Under the pieces are notes generated by a model. It saw only the letters and a program-made list of their open reading frames with translations, was not told the DNA's origin and ran no database searches. The position numbers were made by a program, and so were the translations under genes. From Candidatus Auribacterota bacterium (GTDB lineage: Bacteria; Auribacterota; JAFGBW01): a stretch of DNA of 6,065 nucleotides. This document shows, piece by piece, positions 1 to 5,394 of the stretch (its first letter is position 1; each line of letters opens with the position of its first letter). The stretch lies in the NCBI GenBank assembly GCA_016932965.1, contig JAFGBW010000078.1:1-6065 (forward strand), written 5' to 3'.

Positions 1-513
1 CGACTGTATCTGCTCCTGCGACAGCGCGCTGATCTGGCCGCTGTCAAAATAATTCAGCTGATACGCATCCAGACCCGAAACCTGCGCCAAAGTCAGTTTC
101 GAAATATTATCCGGAGAAAGCCCGTAAACCTGATTTTTTGAAAGCAAATGTATCTGATCATCACTCAATTTTTCATTCATTTTTCCAATCGTCGTCCAAT
201 TCAACTGCTGAATGGTAGCATCTGAAATATAATCCATCTGCTCTCGCGTGAGTCCGTTGATTTGATCTTGAGACCATGAATTAAAATCCTGTGCATGGAG
301 TAAACCGATCTGATTCAATGATAATCTGGCAATATTGTCCCCGGATAACAGGTGAATATAATTTTTTGATAACTGCTGAACCTGCTCAGTGGAAAAATAG
401 GCCTGAATAACATCAAAAGTGGATGAGTTAAGCGATTCCAGTTTATCTTTCGTCAAAAAACGGACATAATCCGGATCCATCTTAAGGATTTCATCGTCAG
501 TATAAGTTTGAAT
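1..513 (-). repeat. Protein-level 8-residue repeat array
   Basis: Codons 170-340 of the gene starting at 1020 parse continuously into octads with hydrophobic residues at positions 1 and 4 and often Q/E at position 8. The register is broken by 4-residue insertions (12-residue units ending STEQ and SDDQ), with eight plain octads between them. The array continues past the left edge. The pattern fits a chain of short helices with Ser/Thr/Asp N-caps, a possible alpha-solenoid. Confidence 0.75.
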
Positions 514-1020
514 TTTATTTTTTAATTCCTGAGGGATGTCTATTGTAAGGACTCCATCCTTCAAAATTTTTATTTTGATTATATTGCCTGTGCTGTCTCT
601 GCAGTATTCCGTGTATCCGATCAATTGACCATATTCATTATAAATCAAGTTGCAGCGTTCAGAATATCCCGTGATATTTCCTTGCGGGTCATAGATGGCA
701 TTCTTCTTATAAATAATATTATTGTACTTATCTTTTAATACCAGATCTCCGCCTGTATTATCCCCGACTTTATATAATTGTTCCTTATCAAAATAATAAA
801 TACTCTTTGTGGGACCTTCATACAGAGAAGCATTGATTTTTATCCATTTGGATGTAACAGGCTGCTGCATCAGGAATGTGAATAAAGGATTATTAACCGA
901 AGCCGGACCAATTGCAGCATCATCCAGTCTGTCAATAGTAGCTTCTTTTGCCGAACCCGCCAGACAACCGAGTTCAAATGCTAGAATAACAATATTAATC
1001 ACTGTAACATATTGTTTCAT
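1..1020 (-). CDS. Secreted octad-repeat protein, N-terminal 340 residues (runs off the left edge)
   Basis: The frame is open from ATG at 1020 to the window edge (340 codons, no stop), so the C-terminus is missing. I do not recognise a named family. Residues 1-27 look like a Sec signal (MKQYVTVINIVILAFELGCL, then AGSAKEA); the Cys at 19 has Glu at -3, a poor lipobox, so signal peptidase I processing is favoured. Residues 107-148 hold a near-exact 17-residue duplication (Y110/Y127, G114/G131, GY at 118/135, C123/C140) resembling YD/RHS beta repeats. From about residue 170 to the edge the protein is 8-residue repeats of the form hydrophobic-x-x-hydrophobic-x-x-x-Q, for example SQDQINGL and TREQMDYI. 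The same repeat type builds the membrane protein at 1434-2393, so the two are probably paralogous. It has its own promoter and no clear Shine-Dalgarno. Export and repeats suggest a surface or periplasmic binding protein; this is inference. Confidence 0.85.
   Translation of the reverse strand, partial: MKQYVTVINIVILAFELGCLAGSAKEATIDRLDDAAIGPASVNNPLFTFLMQQPVTSKWIKINASLYEGPTKSIYYFDKEQLYKVGDNTGGDLVLKDKYNNIIYKKNAIYDPQGNITGYSERCNLIYNEYGQLIGYTEYCRDSTGNIIKIKILKDGVLTIDIPQELKNKIQTYTDDEILKMDPDYVRFLTKDKLESLNSSTFDVIQAYFSTEQVQQLSKNYIHLLSGDNIARLSLNQIGLLHAQDFNSWSQDQINGLTREQMDYISDATIQQLNWTTIGKMNEKLSDDQIHLLSKNQVYGLSPDNISKLTLAQVSGLDAYQLNYFDSGQISALSQEQIQS
577..702 (-). repeat. Tandem 17-residue YD-like duplication
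   Basis: Residues 107-148 of the protein starting at 1020 contain two copies aligned without gaps: YDPQGNITGYSERC (110-123) and YNEYGQLIGYTEYC (127-140), matching at Tyr, Gly, Gly-Tyr, Glu and Cys. A degenerate copy (DSTGNII) follows. The spacing resembles YD/RHS-type beta-hairpin repeats. The two Cys occupy equivalent positions and could pair in the oxidising periplasm. Confidence 0.6.
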
Positions 1021-1051
1021 AATATACCAATTATATCCATTTCTAATACAA

Positions 1052-1080
1052 ATTTTAACAAAAAACAATAATACTGTCAA
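1052..1080 (-). promoter_or_regulatory. Sigma-70 promoter for the gene starting at 1020
   Basis: On the minus strand a perfect -35 TTGACA (1075-1080) is followed after exactly 17 bases by TAAAAT (1052-1057), five of six matches to the -10 consensus. The start codon lies about 32 bases past the -10 box. Upstream, 1085-1134 is very AT-rich with T-tracts (1102-1107, 1116-1121, 1128-1134) that could serve as an UP element. Confidence 0.75.
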
Positions 1081-1177
1081 TAATTCTATACGTTAAAGTT
1101 GAAAAAACCAGCTATAAAAAATTTAATAAAAAAATCCTATTTCTGAAAATTCCTCTGGCCATTAAGAACAAAAAAAC

Positions 1178-1209
1178 AAAAAAAACGGATAATGATAACG
1201 ATCATATCC
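1178..1209 (-). terminator. Rho-independent terminator after the pilin gene
   Basis: Reading the minus strand, GGATATGAT pairs with ATCA plus TATCC around a CGTT loop (1187-1209), giving nine base pairs with one bulged T. One G and then eight T (1178-1185) follow, and after a G another seven T (1170-1176). The stem is AT-rich but the T-tracts are strong. It lies about 40 bases past the pilin stop and separates that unit from the promoter at 1052-1080. Confidence 0.7.
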
Positions 1210-1246
1210 TCACCTGACTGACAATCCCCCAGTCCAGACAGAAAAT

Positions 1247-1447
1247 TCACTGATTATATGACGCATTGTATGTGACAATGGCACGATTGACCGTTGCGAT
1301 CGTATAATCTTCTGCTTCTTCCTCGGCTTTTGTGCGCAAATCGATCAGCTTCGGAATGGCAATCAAAGCAATGATGCTCACGATTAAAACCACTAAAACA
1401 ATTTCAATCAGCGTCATTCCTTTAATAAATGGTTTATTCGTTTTCAT
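1247..1447 (-). CDS. Very short type IV prepilin (N-terminal helix only)
   Basis: The 66-residue product has a textbook prepilin N-terminus: a basic leader MKTNKPFIKG, the prepilin peptidase site G10|M11, then MTLIEIVLVVLIVS with Glu at mature position 5, Pro at mature 22, and an amphipathic helix. Predicted mature length is 56 residues; usual pilins and pseudopilins exceed 100 because of a C-terminal globular domain, absent here. Mature Met1 replaces the common Phe. It resembles in length the short PilA of Geobacter (about 60 mature residues), but has only three aromatic residues (Tyr38, Tyr50, Tyr54 mature). The start overlaps the end of the upstream repeat protein by 14 bases, suggesting coupling; the Shine-Dalgarno is weak (GGGA). 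Alternatives are a minor pilin or a pilin truncated by the TGA at 1247-1249; no downstream frame restores a plausible globular domain. Function as pilin subunit is inferred from the N-terminus. Confidence 0.88.
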   Translation of the reverse strand: MKTNKPFIKGMTLIEIVLVVLIVSIIALIAIPKLIDLRTKAEEEAEDYTIATVNRAIVTYNASYNQ

Positions 1448-2393
1448 TTATTCCCGCTATTAATGGAACAGAAGCCGAACCTCTTTCTGAGATTTCATTG
1501 ATGACTGATATTTGTTTATTTGAAAATGATTTCATTTTATTTGATTTCTTAATGAATGCAAGTTGATTAGCAGTGAAAAGCCGGATCCTTTCCTCCCGAA
1601 TCTCACGAAGTTTTTCAGGGGAAAGCCCCATGATCTGCCTGAAACTCAAACAAGGCTCCATAATCTGAAATTGACGGGAAGTGGCATGAACAAGCTGGGA
1701 AACTGAAAGACGCTGAATCTGTTCCGGCTCTAATTTTTTCAGCGTCTCAGCATCCAGGAGTGAAAAAACGGCGCTGTTCATCCGGATGATACGCTCAGGG
1801 GTCATGAAACGCTCTATAAAACGAAGCTGTTCTGCAGTCAAATTATTCAAAAACAGATCCGGTAAAGACTGTATTTCTGATGCATCAAGCTTTCCAAACA
1901 CATCCAATGGCAGAAAACGGACATGTGATTTAGGAAGCCCTAAGATTTGTTTCAGACTCAAACGAACAGCTATTGTTCGCAACTGATCCGGATAGAGTTT
2001 TGCTAATTGTCCATCCGTTATCTGCTGAACCTGTTCCGGTTCAAACCATTTCAGGATTTCAGCGTTCAGCCATGAAAAATGCATTGCATCCAATTGAATT
2101 AACTTTTCGAATGGAAGCTTGAACATGACGGCAGCAAACTGGTTCTGATCCAATGCATTCAACTGAATCGGGGAAAACAAGACTGCCCTCATCCTGTCCA
2201 GATGCACCAATTGAGCCGCCGGAATTCCTGTCATTTCTTTTAACGGAATTAAATCCGGCCGTTCCAGATTATAAACAATTGAATGCCACCTTTGTTTTTT
2301 CATTTGAAAAGTTAGTTCCATCAGTAAACCTGAAATAAAAAGGACGAAAACAATGACAAAAACGAACGGAAAAGACTTGAAAGGTTTTTTCAT
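1434..2393 (-). CDS. Membrane-anchored octad-repeat protein, 52-residue super-repeat
   Basis: A 319-residue protein of no family I recognise. Residues 7-25 form one hydrophobic segment after a basic start (MKKPFK), giving a signal anchor with the rest probably periplasmic. Residues 46 to about 285 are 8-residue repeats, hydrophobic at positions 1 and 4 and often Q at 8 (for example FEPEQVQQI). They have a second order: five octads plus one 12-residue unit make a 52-residue block repeated four times (46-97, 98-149, 150-201, 202-253) with a partial fifth. Blocks two and four are most alike (FSWLNAEILKWFEPEQ against FSLLDAETLKKLEPEQ). The C-tail is polar. The start is ATG at 2393 with a weak AAGAA eight bases upstream. 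The end overlaps the prepilin start, so the two are probably co-translated. It shares its repeat type with the secreted protein at 1-1020. A scaffold or partner role in pilus biogenesis is guessed from position. Confidence 0.85.
   Translation of the reverse strand: MKKPFKSFPFVFVIVFVLFISGLLMELTFQMKKQRWHSIVYNLERPDLIPLKEMTGIPAAQLVHLDRMRAVLFSPIQLNALDQNQFAAVMFKLPFEKLIQLDAMHFSWLNAEILKWFEPEQVQQITDGQLAKLYPDQLRTIAVRLSLKQILGLPKSHVRFLPLDVFGKLDASEIQSLPDLFLNNLTAEQLRFIERFMTPERIIRMNSAVFSLLDAETLKKLEPEQIQRLSVSQLVHATSRQFQIMEPCLSFRQIMGLSPEKLREIREERIRLFTANQLAFIKKSNKMKSFSNKQISVINEISERGSASVPLIAGINENE
1539..2258 (-). repeat. Four and a half 52-codon protein repeats (156-base period)
   Basis: Within the gene at 1434-2393, codons 46-253 divide exactly into four 52-codon blocks (2103-2258, 1947-2102, 1791-1946, 1635-1790) and a partial block down to about 1539. 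Each full block is five 8-residue units followed by one 12-residue unit, the extra four residues being KLPF-, VRLS-, FMTP- or CLSF-like. The period is visible in the protein; DNA-level identity between blocks looks low, so the duplications are old. Confidence 0.75.
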
Positions 2394-2511
2394 GATTGAT
2401 TCTTTTGGAATTATGAAAACTATATATAATAATAAATGATTACTACTGTCCGGTTTATTTTTCTGCTAACGGTTATCCCCATTATCAACGCCTTAAATGA
2501 TGGCATCGTTT
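2394..2511. other. AT-rich intergenic leader of the octad-repeat gene
   Basis: No gene is visible. On the minus strand a possible -10 TATTAT (2429-2434) has only a poor -35 (TAAACC, 17 bases upstream), and TATATA/TATAGT overlaps just downstream of it; a promoter here is plausible but weakly supported. No terminator with a convincing T-tract was found between the ORF ending at 2512 and the gene starting at 2393. Confidence 0.35.
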
Positions 2512-2583
2512 TTAGAATTCAGAAGCGAGAATCGAGAAGTCAGAAGAGTTGCAAGGCAGCCGAACGATTTCATGCTCCCATTC

Positions 2584-2602
2584 AAAACGCCAAAGGCGTT
2601 TT
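2584..2602. repeat. Perfect 8-bp hairpin, possible bidirectional terminator
   Basis: AAAACGCC (2584-2591), a three-base loop and GGCGTTTT (2595-2602) form a perfect stem. T-runs follow on both strands (TTTTT on plus, TTTT on minus), so it could act as a weak terminator either way. It lies inside the MITE-like element. Confidence 0.5.
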
Positions 2603-2646
2603 TGCTGAATTCTGAATCTCTGTACCGGAATGCAACGGAGATCGCG

Positions 2647-2671
2647 TCCCGAAGGGGAGTCCCGGAGGGAC
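2647..2671. repeat. Two tandem GC-rich hairpins
   Basis: TCCC-GAAG-GGGA (2647-2658) is followed immediately by GTCCC-GGA-GGGAC (2659-2671). The two are near copies of one another (GTCCCG starts at 2646 and 2659), so this is also a short tandem repeat of 13 bases. An alternative longer fold pairs GTCCC at 2646-2650 with GGGAC at 2667-2671. Confidence 0.5.
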
Positions 2672-2763
2672 GGCAGGGCGAAGACCGTAGCAATTCTCAA
2701 TTCTATGTCCGGGTTCTTTAAATCTTCAATAAAACCCTTTATTTTATTGTGTTTCATTTTATT

Positions 2764-2768
2764 TCCTT
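2764..2768 (-). promoter_or_regulatory. Strong ribosome binding site for the HEAT-like ORF
   Basis: AAGGA stands six bases before ATG at 2757. It is one of the best sites in the left half of the window, although the ORF it serves looks broken, which supports a formerly functional gene. Confidence 0.7.
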
Positions 2769-2782
2769 ATTTTTTAGCCGGA

Positions 2783-2797
2783 CATTCATGATGAATG
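2783..2797. promoter_or_regulatory. 15-base palindrome upstream of the HEAT-like ORF
   Basis: CATTCAT-G-ATGAATG is a perfect 7-base inverted repeat around one central base. It sits between the pilQ terminator candidate and the ribosome binding site, a position suitable for an operator. No T-tract follows, so it is not a terminator. The regulator, if any, is unknown. Confidence 0.3.
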
Positions 2798-2808
2798 ATA
2801 TCAAAAGG

Positions 2809-2850
2809 AAAAACAGGCAACCATAAAATAGAATCGCCTCAACCTGCCTG
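2809..2850 (-). terminator. Terminator candidate after pilQ
   Basis: About 12 bases past the pilQ stop, the minus strand has CAGGCA (2845-2850) and TGCCTG (2814-2819), the latter followed directly by five T (2809-2813). An alternative stem inside it pairs AGGCGA with TTGCCT around a 13-base loop. The loops are large, so strength is moderate; partial read-through into the downstream genes is possible. Confidence 0.45.
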
Positions 2851-2861
2851 AGACTGAAGAT

Positions 2862-4808
2862 TTATTCATTATTCCTGACAATGGAAGGCGTGACGAAAAC
2901 GGTCAGGTTGATCTTGTTGTTGGTCGTATGTTTATAGGAAAATAATTTCCCCAGGATGGGTATACGGGAAAGAAAAGGAACTGAAGATCCCCCTTTTTCA
3001 TTTTTGTCCGACAGCAAACCGCCGATAACAACCGTATCTCCTCCTTTAACAACCAATTGAGTATTGGCTTCTCTGGTATTGATACGGTTTATCTGAAGCT
3101 GGGAAGAACCGACACTGCTTCCGATAGATGTGACGGACGGGCGAATAATCATGCTCACATAATCGTTATGAAGCACTCTCGGCAATACTTGTAATTGGAT
3201 TCCTATTGGCTCATAATGATCAAAAGTCTGCACCGTAGTTCCCTGGTCCGATGTGGAAGAACGAAGAATCGGATATCGTTCACCCACTAAAATAGAAGCC
3301 TCATTATTGTTTAGGGTCATAATAGAAGGATTGGAAATGATTTCGACATCCCCCCTGGTTTTTAAAGAATTCAGAATCAGATCAAACTGGGAAGCGCTTA
3401 AGGTTGCTGTTGTAATCCGGTTTATCGTGTTTGTATCCAGCGAATTCAGGGACTGGTCTAATGTATTTTTAACACTGGTATCATTGGTAATTTCTCCGGT
3501 ATCCAAAAATTGACTTGTTGTTGTCGTCACTCCAGATGGATCCGTACTGCTGGTCATCGTATTCAGGACCGTATCCAGATTGCTGTTCGTGGTATAATTA
3601 TCTGCCGCCGGCCTCCCATGGGTGGTATCATCGGTTTTTACATGATTACCTATATCCACAAAAGTTCTCGTTATTCTTCCATTCAGGTTTGCTTCTCCTC
3701 CCTGCGTAGCTCCAGCCAGTCCGAGATAAAACCCGCCGGTCCCGGTGGCCCCAGCTCCCAGAAAATCCCATCGGATTCCCAGATCCAGTTGTTCTTCTGC
3801 CTGACTTTCAATCATTTTGCTTTCAATTAAAATCTGCAATGGCATGACATCAAGTTCATCGATGAGCCTTTTGATGGCGGAAATAGCTGATGGAGTGTCA
3901 ATGACCATGAGTCTGTCCACCGTCTCCTGCGGTTTGGAAGTCTGACGAATCCCCTGTGAGATATTGGCAGAACTGCCTGTTACGGATGTTGGAGTATACC
4001 CGCCCTGGAGCGTAGGCTGCAGGGGAATGATCTTGCCGCGCTCCGTGTTCTGGCTTTTCAACAAATCAATGATATCCTTTCCGTTGAGGTATTTCAGTTC
4101 GAATATCTTCGTTAAGAGCTGCTCCAGCTCCAGCGTGGACTTCTTCATCTCATCCTCTTTCGCAAACTGTTCCCTCGTATCCACCTTCAGTAAATTTTCC
4201 TTGATGCGGTATTGGTATCCCCTTGAAATCACGACCGCTTCCAGCGCCGTGTCAAATGAAACATTCTCCAGCTTCAACGTAACGGTCCCCGTGACATCCT
4301 TACCGATCACATAATTCAGATTTTTTGCCGTGGCAATCATGGCTATGACATCCTGGATGTTCCCGTCCACATATTCTAATGAAATCGAATTATTCAAGCT
4401 TTCCGATGATCTATCCTCAGATATGTTTTCAGGAATGGTTTGATCTTGATCCGTTTGCAGCCTTTTCAGCTCTTTTTCACCGGAAACAGAAGAACCGACC
4501 TTCAAAAGGGAACCGATCCTTTCATATTCATATCCGTTGTCCACGATCACCTTTTTCAAGGCTTCTTCCAGGGGAACATGATCCAATTTGACGCTGATCG
4601 TGCCGGTCACTTCCTTTGCAATTTCGTAGTTGAAATTTTTCGTTGCCGCTATCAGCATGATGACATCTTTGATGTCCTGATCCTTTATATTCAGAGTGAT
4701 AGAATCATCCTCCTCAACCTGTGCAGGGGTAAAAGTCAAGGGCATGATCCCCAGTCCCAATATCAAAACGAGGAACAGGACCAGTTTATTTTTCCAAATG
4801 AAGTTCAT
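2862..4808 (-). CDS. pilQ: Type IV pilus outer-membrane secretin PilQ
   Basis: PilQ forms the gated outer-membrane ring through which the pilus passes. I choose ATG at 4808 (648 residues), five bases after GGAGG; an upstream TTG at 4832 would add eight residues but lacks such a site. Residues 1 to about 30 are a signal peptide (cut near TPA|QVEE). Two STN/N0 domains follow, at about 37-105 and 142-210, clearly duplicated (VTGTISVKL against VTGTVTLKL, both ending LLKV). An N1/NolW-like domain is at about 235-321 and the secretin domain runs from about 323 to the end, with the signature VPFLSRIPILGKLF at 610-623. No AMIN domain precedes the STN domains, unlike many PilQ proteins, and residues about 372-467 are a Thr/Ser/Asn/Asp-rich insertion. 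The start overlaps pilP by 23 bases. GspD or MshL are related alternatives, but the pilNOP neighbours make PilQ the best name. Confidence 0.95.
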   Translation of the reverse strand: MNFIWKNKLVLFLVLILGLGIMPLTFTPAQVEEDDSITLNIKDQDIKDVIMLIAATKNFNYEIAKEVTGTISVKLDHVPLEEALKKVIVDNGYEYERIGSLLKVGSSVSGEKELKRLQTDQDQTIPENISEDRSSESLNNSISLEYVDGNIQDVIAMIATAKNLNYVIGKDVTGTVTLKLENVSFDTALEAVVISRGYQYRIKENLLKVDTREQFAKEDEMKKSTLELEQLLTKIFELKYLNGKDIIDLLKSQNTERGKIIPLQPTLQGGYTPTSVTGSSANISQGIRQTSKPQETVDRLMVIDTPSAISAIKRLIDELDVMPLQILIESKMIESQAEEQLDLGIRWDFLGAGATGTGGFYLGLAGATQGGEANLNGRITRTFVDIGNHVKTDDTTHGRPAADNYTTNSNLDTVLNTMTSSTDPSGVTTTTSQFLDTGEITNDTSVKNTLDQSLNSLDTNTINRITTATLSASQFDLILNSLKTRGDVEIISNPSIMTLNNNEASILVGERYPILRSSTSDQGTTVQTFDHYEPIGIQLQVLPRVLHNDYVSMIIRPSVTSIGSSVGSSQLQINRINTREANTQLVVKGGDTVVIGGLLSDKNEKGGSSVPFLSRIPILGKLFSYKHTTNNKINLTVFVTPSIVRNNE

Positions 4809-5394
4809 ACCGCCCTCCGTTAATATCAACAATCACTGATTCCGGGTTAATCTGCTTCACAACGGCGCCTCCTGAATCTTTCACGGCCCCGCCCACCCCT
4901 ACGATACTCCTGTTGATGGTCGCGTAATAAACATTGCCGATTCTGCTGATTCCGGTAAGTTTTAAATTCTTCTCCCCCGCCGCAGGATGTTCCTTTTTTA
5001 TCGTCTCCTCGGGAAGGGGCTGCGCTTTAATTCCGCTTAGCTGGGCAGAAGCTTCTTCAGCAAAATTAGGATAAAAAGGGTCTAATCCCCATTCCCGATG
5101 GGCCGACTCATTCTGCTCTTTCAGGTACCTGTCTTTATTTTCATCTTTCATATGCACTTTTATCAACAGGTTTCCTGCCCGGTTTCCGCTTTTGTCCGAA
5201 GAAACACTTGAAGAAGGAAGTGCAGCAGACGGTTTATTCTCATTTGAAACCGCACTTTCCGTCTTGGGAGGTGTTTTTCCGCGGCTTTTCTTTTTTTTCA
5301 CATTGCTCAGCTGAATAAAAACAATGATACCCATAACAATGACCAGTCCCACGATCATCATGATCTGCTTTTTATCCTTTGAACTTAAGGCCAT
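4786..5394 (-). CDS. pilP: Type IV pilus assembly protein PilP
   Basis: PilP links the inner-membrane PilN/PilO pair to the PilQ secretin. The 202-residue product has a hydrophobic segment at about 11-29 after a basic start (SSKDKKQ), a long Lys/Ser/Pro/Asn-rich linker (about 33-95), a conserved DPF motif (105-107, in WGLDPFYPN), and a C-terminal PilP/GspC-type beta domain (about 143-200: LKLTGISRIGNVYYATI, then VGVGGAV, SVIVDI and the end ELHLEK). Most PilP proteins are lipoproteins with a lipobox Cys; none exists here, so this one seems anchored by a transmembrane helix as in GspC. The start overlaps the pilO stop by one base (TAATG), with AAGGA eight bases upstream. Its end overlaps pilQ. 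Order and C-terminal domain make PilP more likely than GspC. Confidence 0.9.
   Translation of the reverse strand: MALSSKDKKQIMMIVGLVIVMGIIVFIQLSNVKKKKSRGKTPPKTESAVSNENKPSAALPSSSVSSDKSGNRAGNLLIKVHMKDENKDRYLKEQNESAHREWGLDPFYPNFAEEASAQLSGIKAQPLPEETIKKEHPAAGEKNLKLTGISRIGNVYYATINRSIVGVGGAVKDSGGAVVKQINPESVIVDINGGRYELHLEK
4814..4818 (-). promoter_or_regulatory. Ribosome binding site that fixes the pilQ start
   Basis: GGAGG lies five bases before ATG 4808 and inside the end of pilP. It favours that codon over the in-frame TTG at 4832, which lies upstream of the site. Confidence 0.8.

Larger units (their letters stand above)
2515..2703. mobile_element. MITE-like repeat element candidate with imperfect terminal inverted repeats
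   Basis: The ends are imperfect inverted repeats: GAATTCAGAAGCGAGA at 2515-2530 against the reverse complement of the right end, GAATTGAGAATTGCTA (about 11 of 16 matches). An inner 9-base inverted pair, AGAATTCAG (2514-2522) and CTGAATTCT (2605-2613), is exact. Inside are an 8-base-pair perfect hairpin (2584-2602) and two tandem GC hairpins (2647-2671). By hand count about two thirds of 2625-2690 is G+C, while the flanks are clearly AT-rich. No transposase is encoded. The right boundary is uncertain because the HEAT-like coding similarity reaches into it, to about 2680. Confidence 0.4.
2512..2757 (-). pseudogene. Small ORF with HEAT-like start, probably truncated by a repeat insertion
   Basis: An 81-codon frame begins at ATG 2757 with a very good ribosome binding site (AAGGA, six-base spacing), so translation initiation looks real. 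Residues 8-28, including EDLKNPDIELRIATV and FAL, match the first helices of a HEAT or PBS-lyase-type repeat (consensus LKDPDPEVRxAAxxAL). After about residue 28 the similarity stops: the frame enters a GC-rich hairpin region with arginine/serine-rich, unstructured-looking translation (SLRDSPSGRD) and ends directly after the inverted-repeat end (TAA at 2512-2514). I therefore see the start of a HEAT-like gene whose body was replaced or interrupted by a small repeat element. Only about 20 residues support the HEAT reading. A genuine short protein, or a start codon with chance similarity, remains possible. Other frames across 2493-2721 are also open and look like shadows of the element. Confidence 0.45.

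Noticed and set aside
1000-1036. Seven-codon frame starting ATGGAT just before the gene at 1020, ending TGA over its ATG.
   Set aside because: It has no ribosome binding site and is too short to separate from chance in AT-rich DNA.
809-1096. Plus-strand open frames, including 809-1096 and several opposite pilQ.
   Set aside because: All lie antisense to well-supported genes and show no domain-like sequence or ribosome binding site.
1081-1185. A-tracts that might form phased intrinsic curvature.
   Set aside because: Centre-to-centre spacings near 12.5 to 14 bases do not match the helical repeat.
1278-1298. TGGCAC ... TTGC resembling a sigma-54 promoter on the plus strand.
   Set aside because: The spacing is too long for the -24/-12 consensus and it is inside the pilin gene facing the wrong way.
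2447-2719. Direct repeat TGTCCGG-x-TT-x-TTT at 2447-2460 and 2706-2719, plus an inverted CCGGACA near 2779.
   Set aside because: It could be a target-site trace or a decayed second HEAT unit, but one copy codes for the NPD motif of the HEAT-like ORF and the others have no clear role, so chance cannot be excluded.
3366-3381. GAATTCAGAATCAG resembling the edge of the intergenic element.
   Set aside because: It encodes conserved secretin residues (LNSLKTR region) and has no inverted partner nearby.
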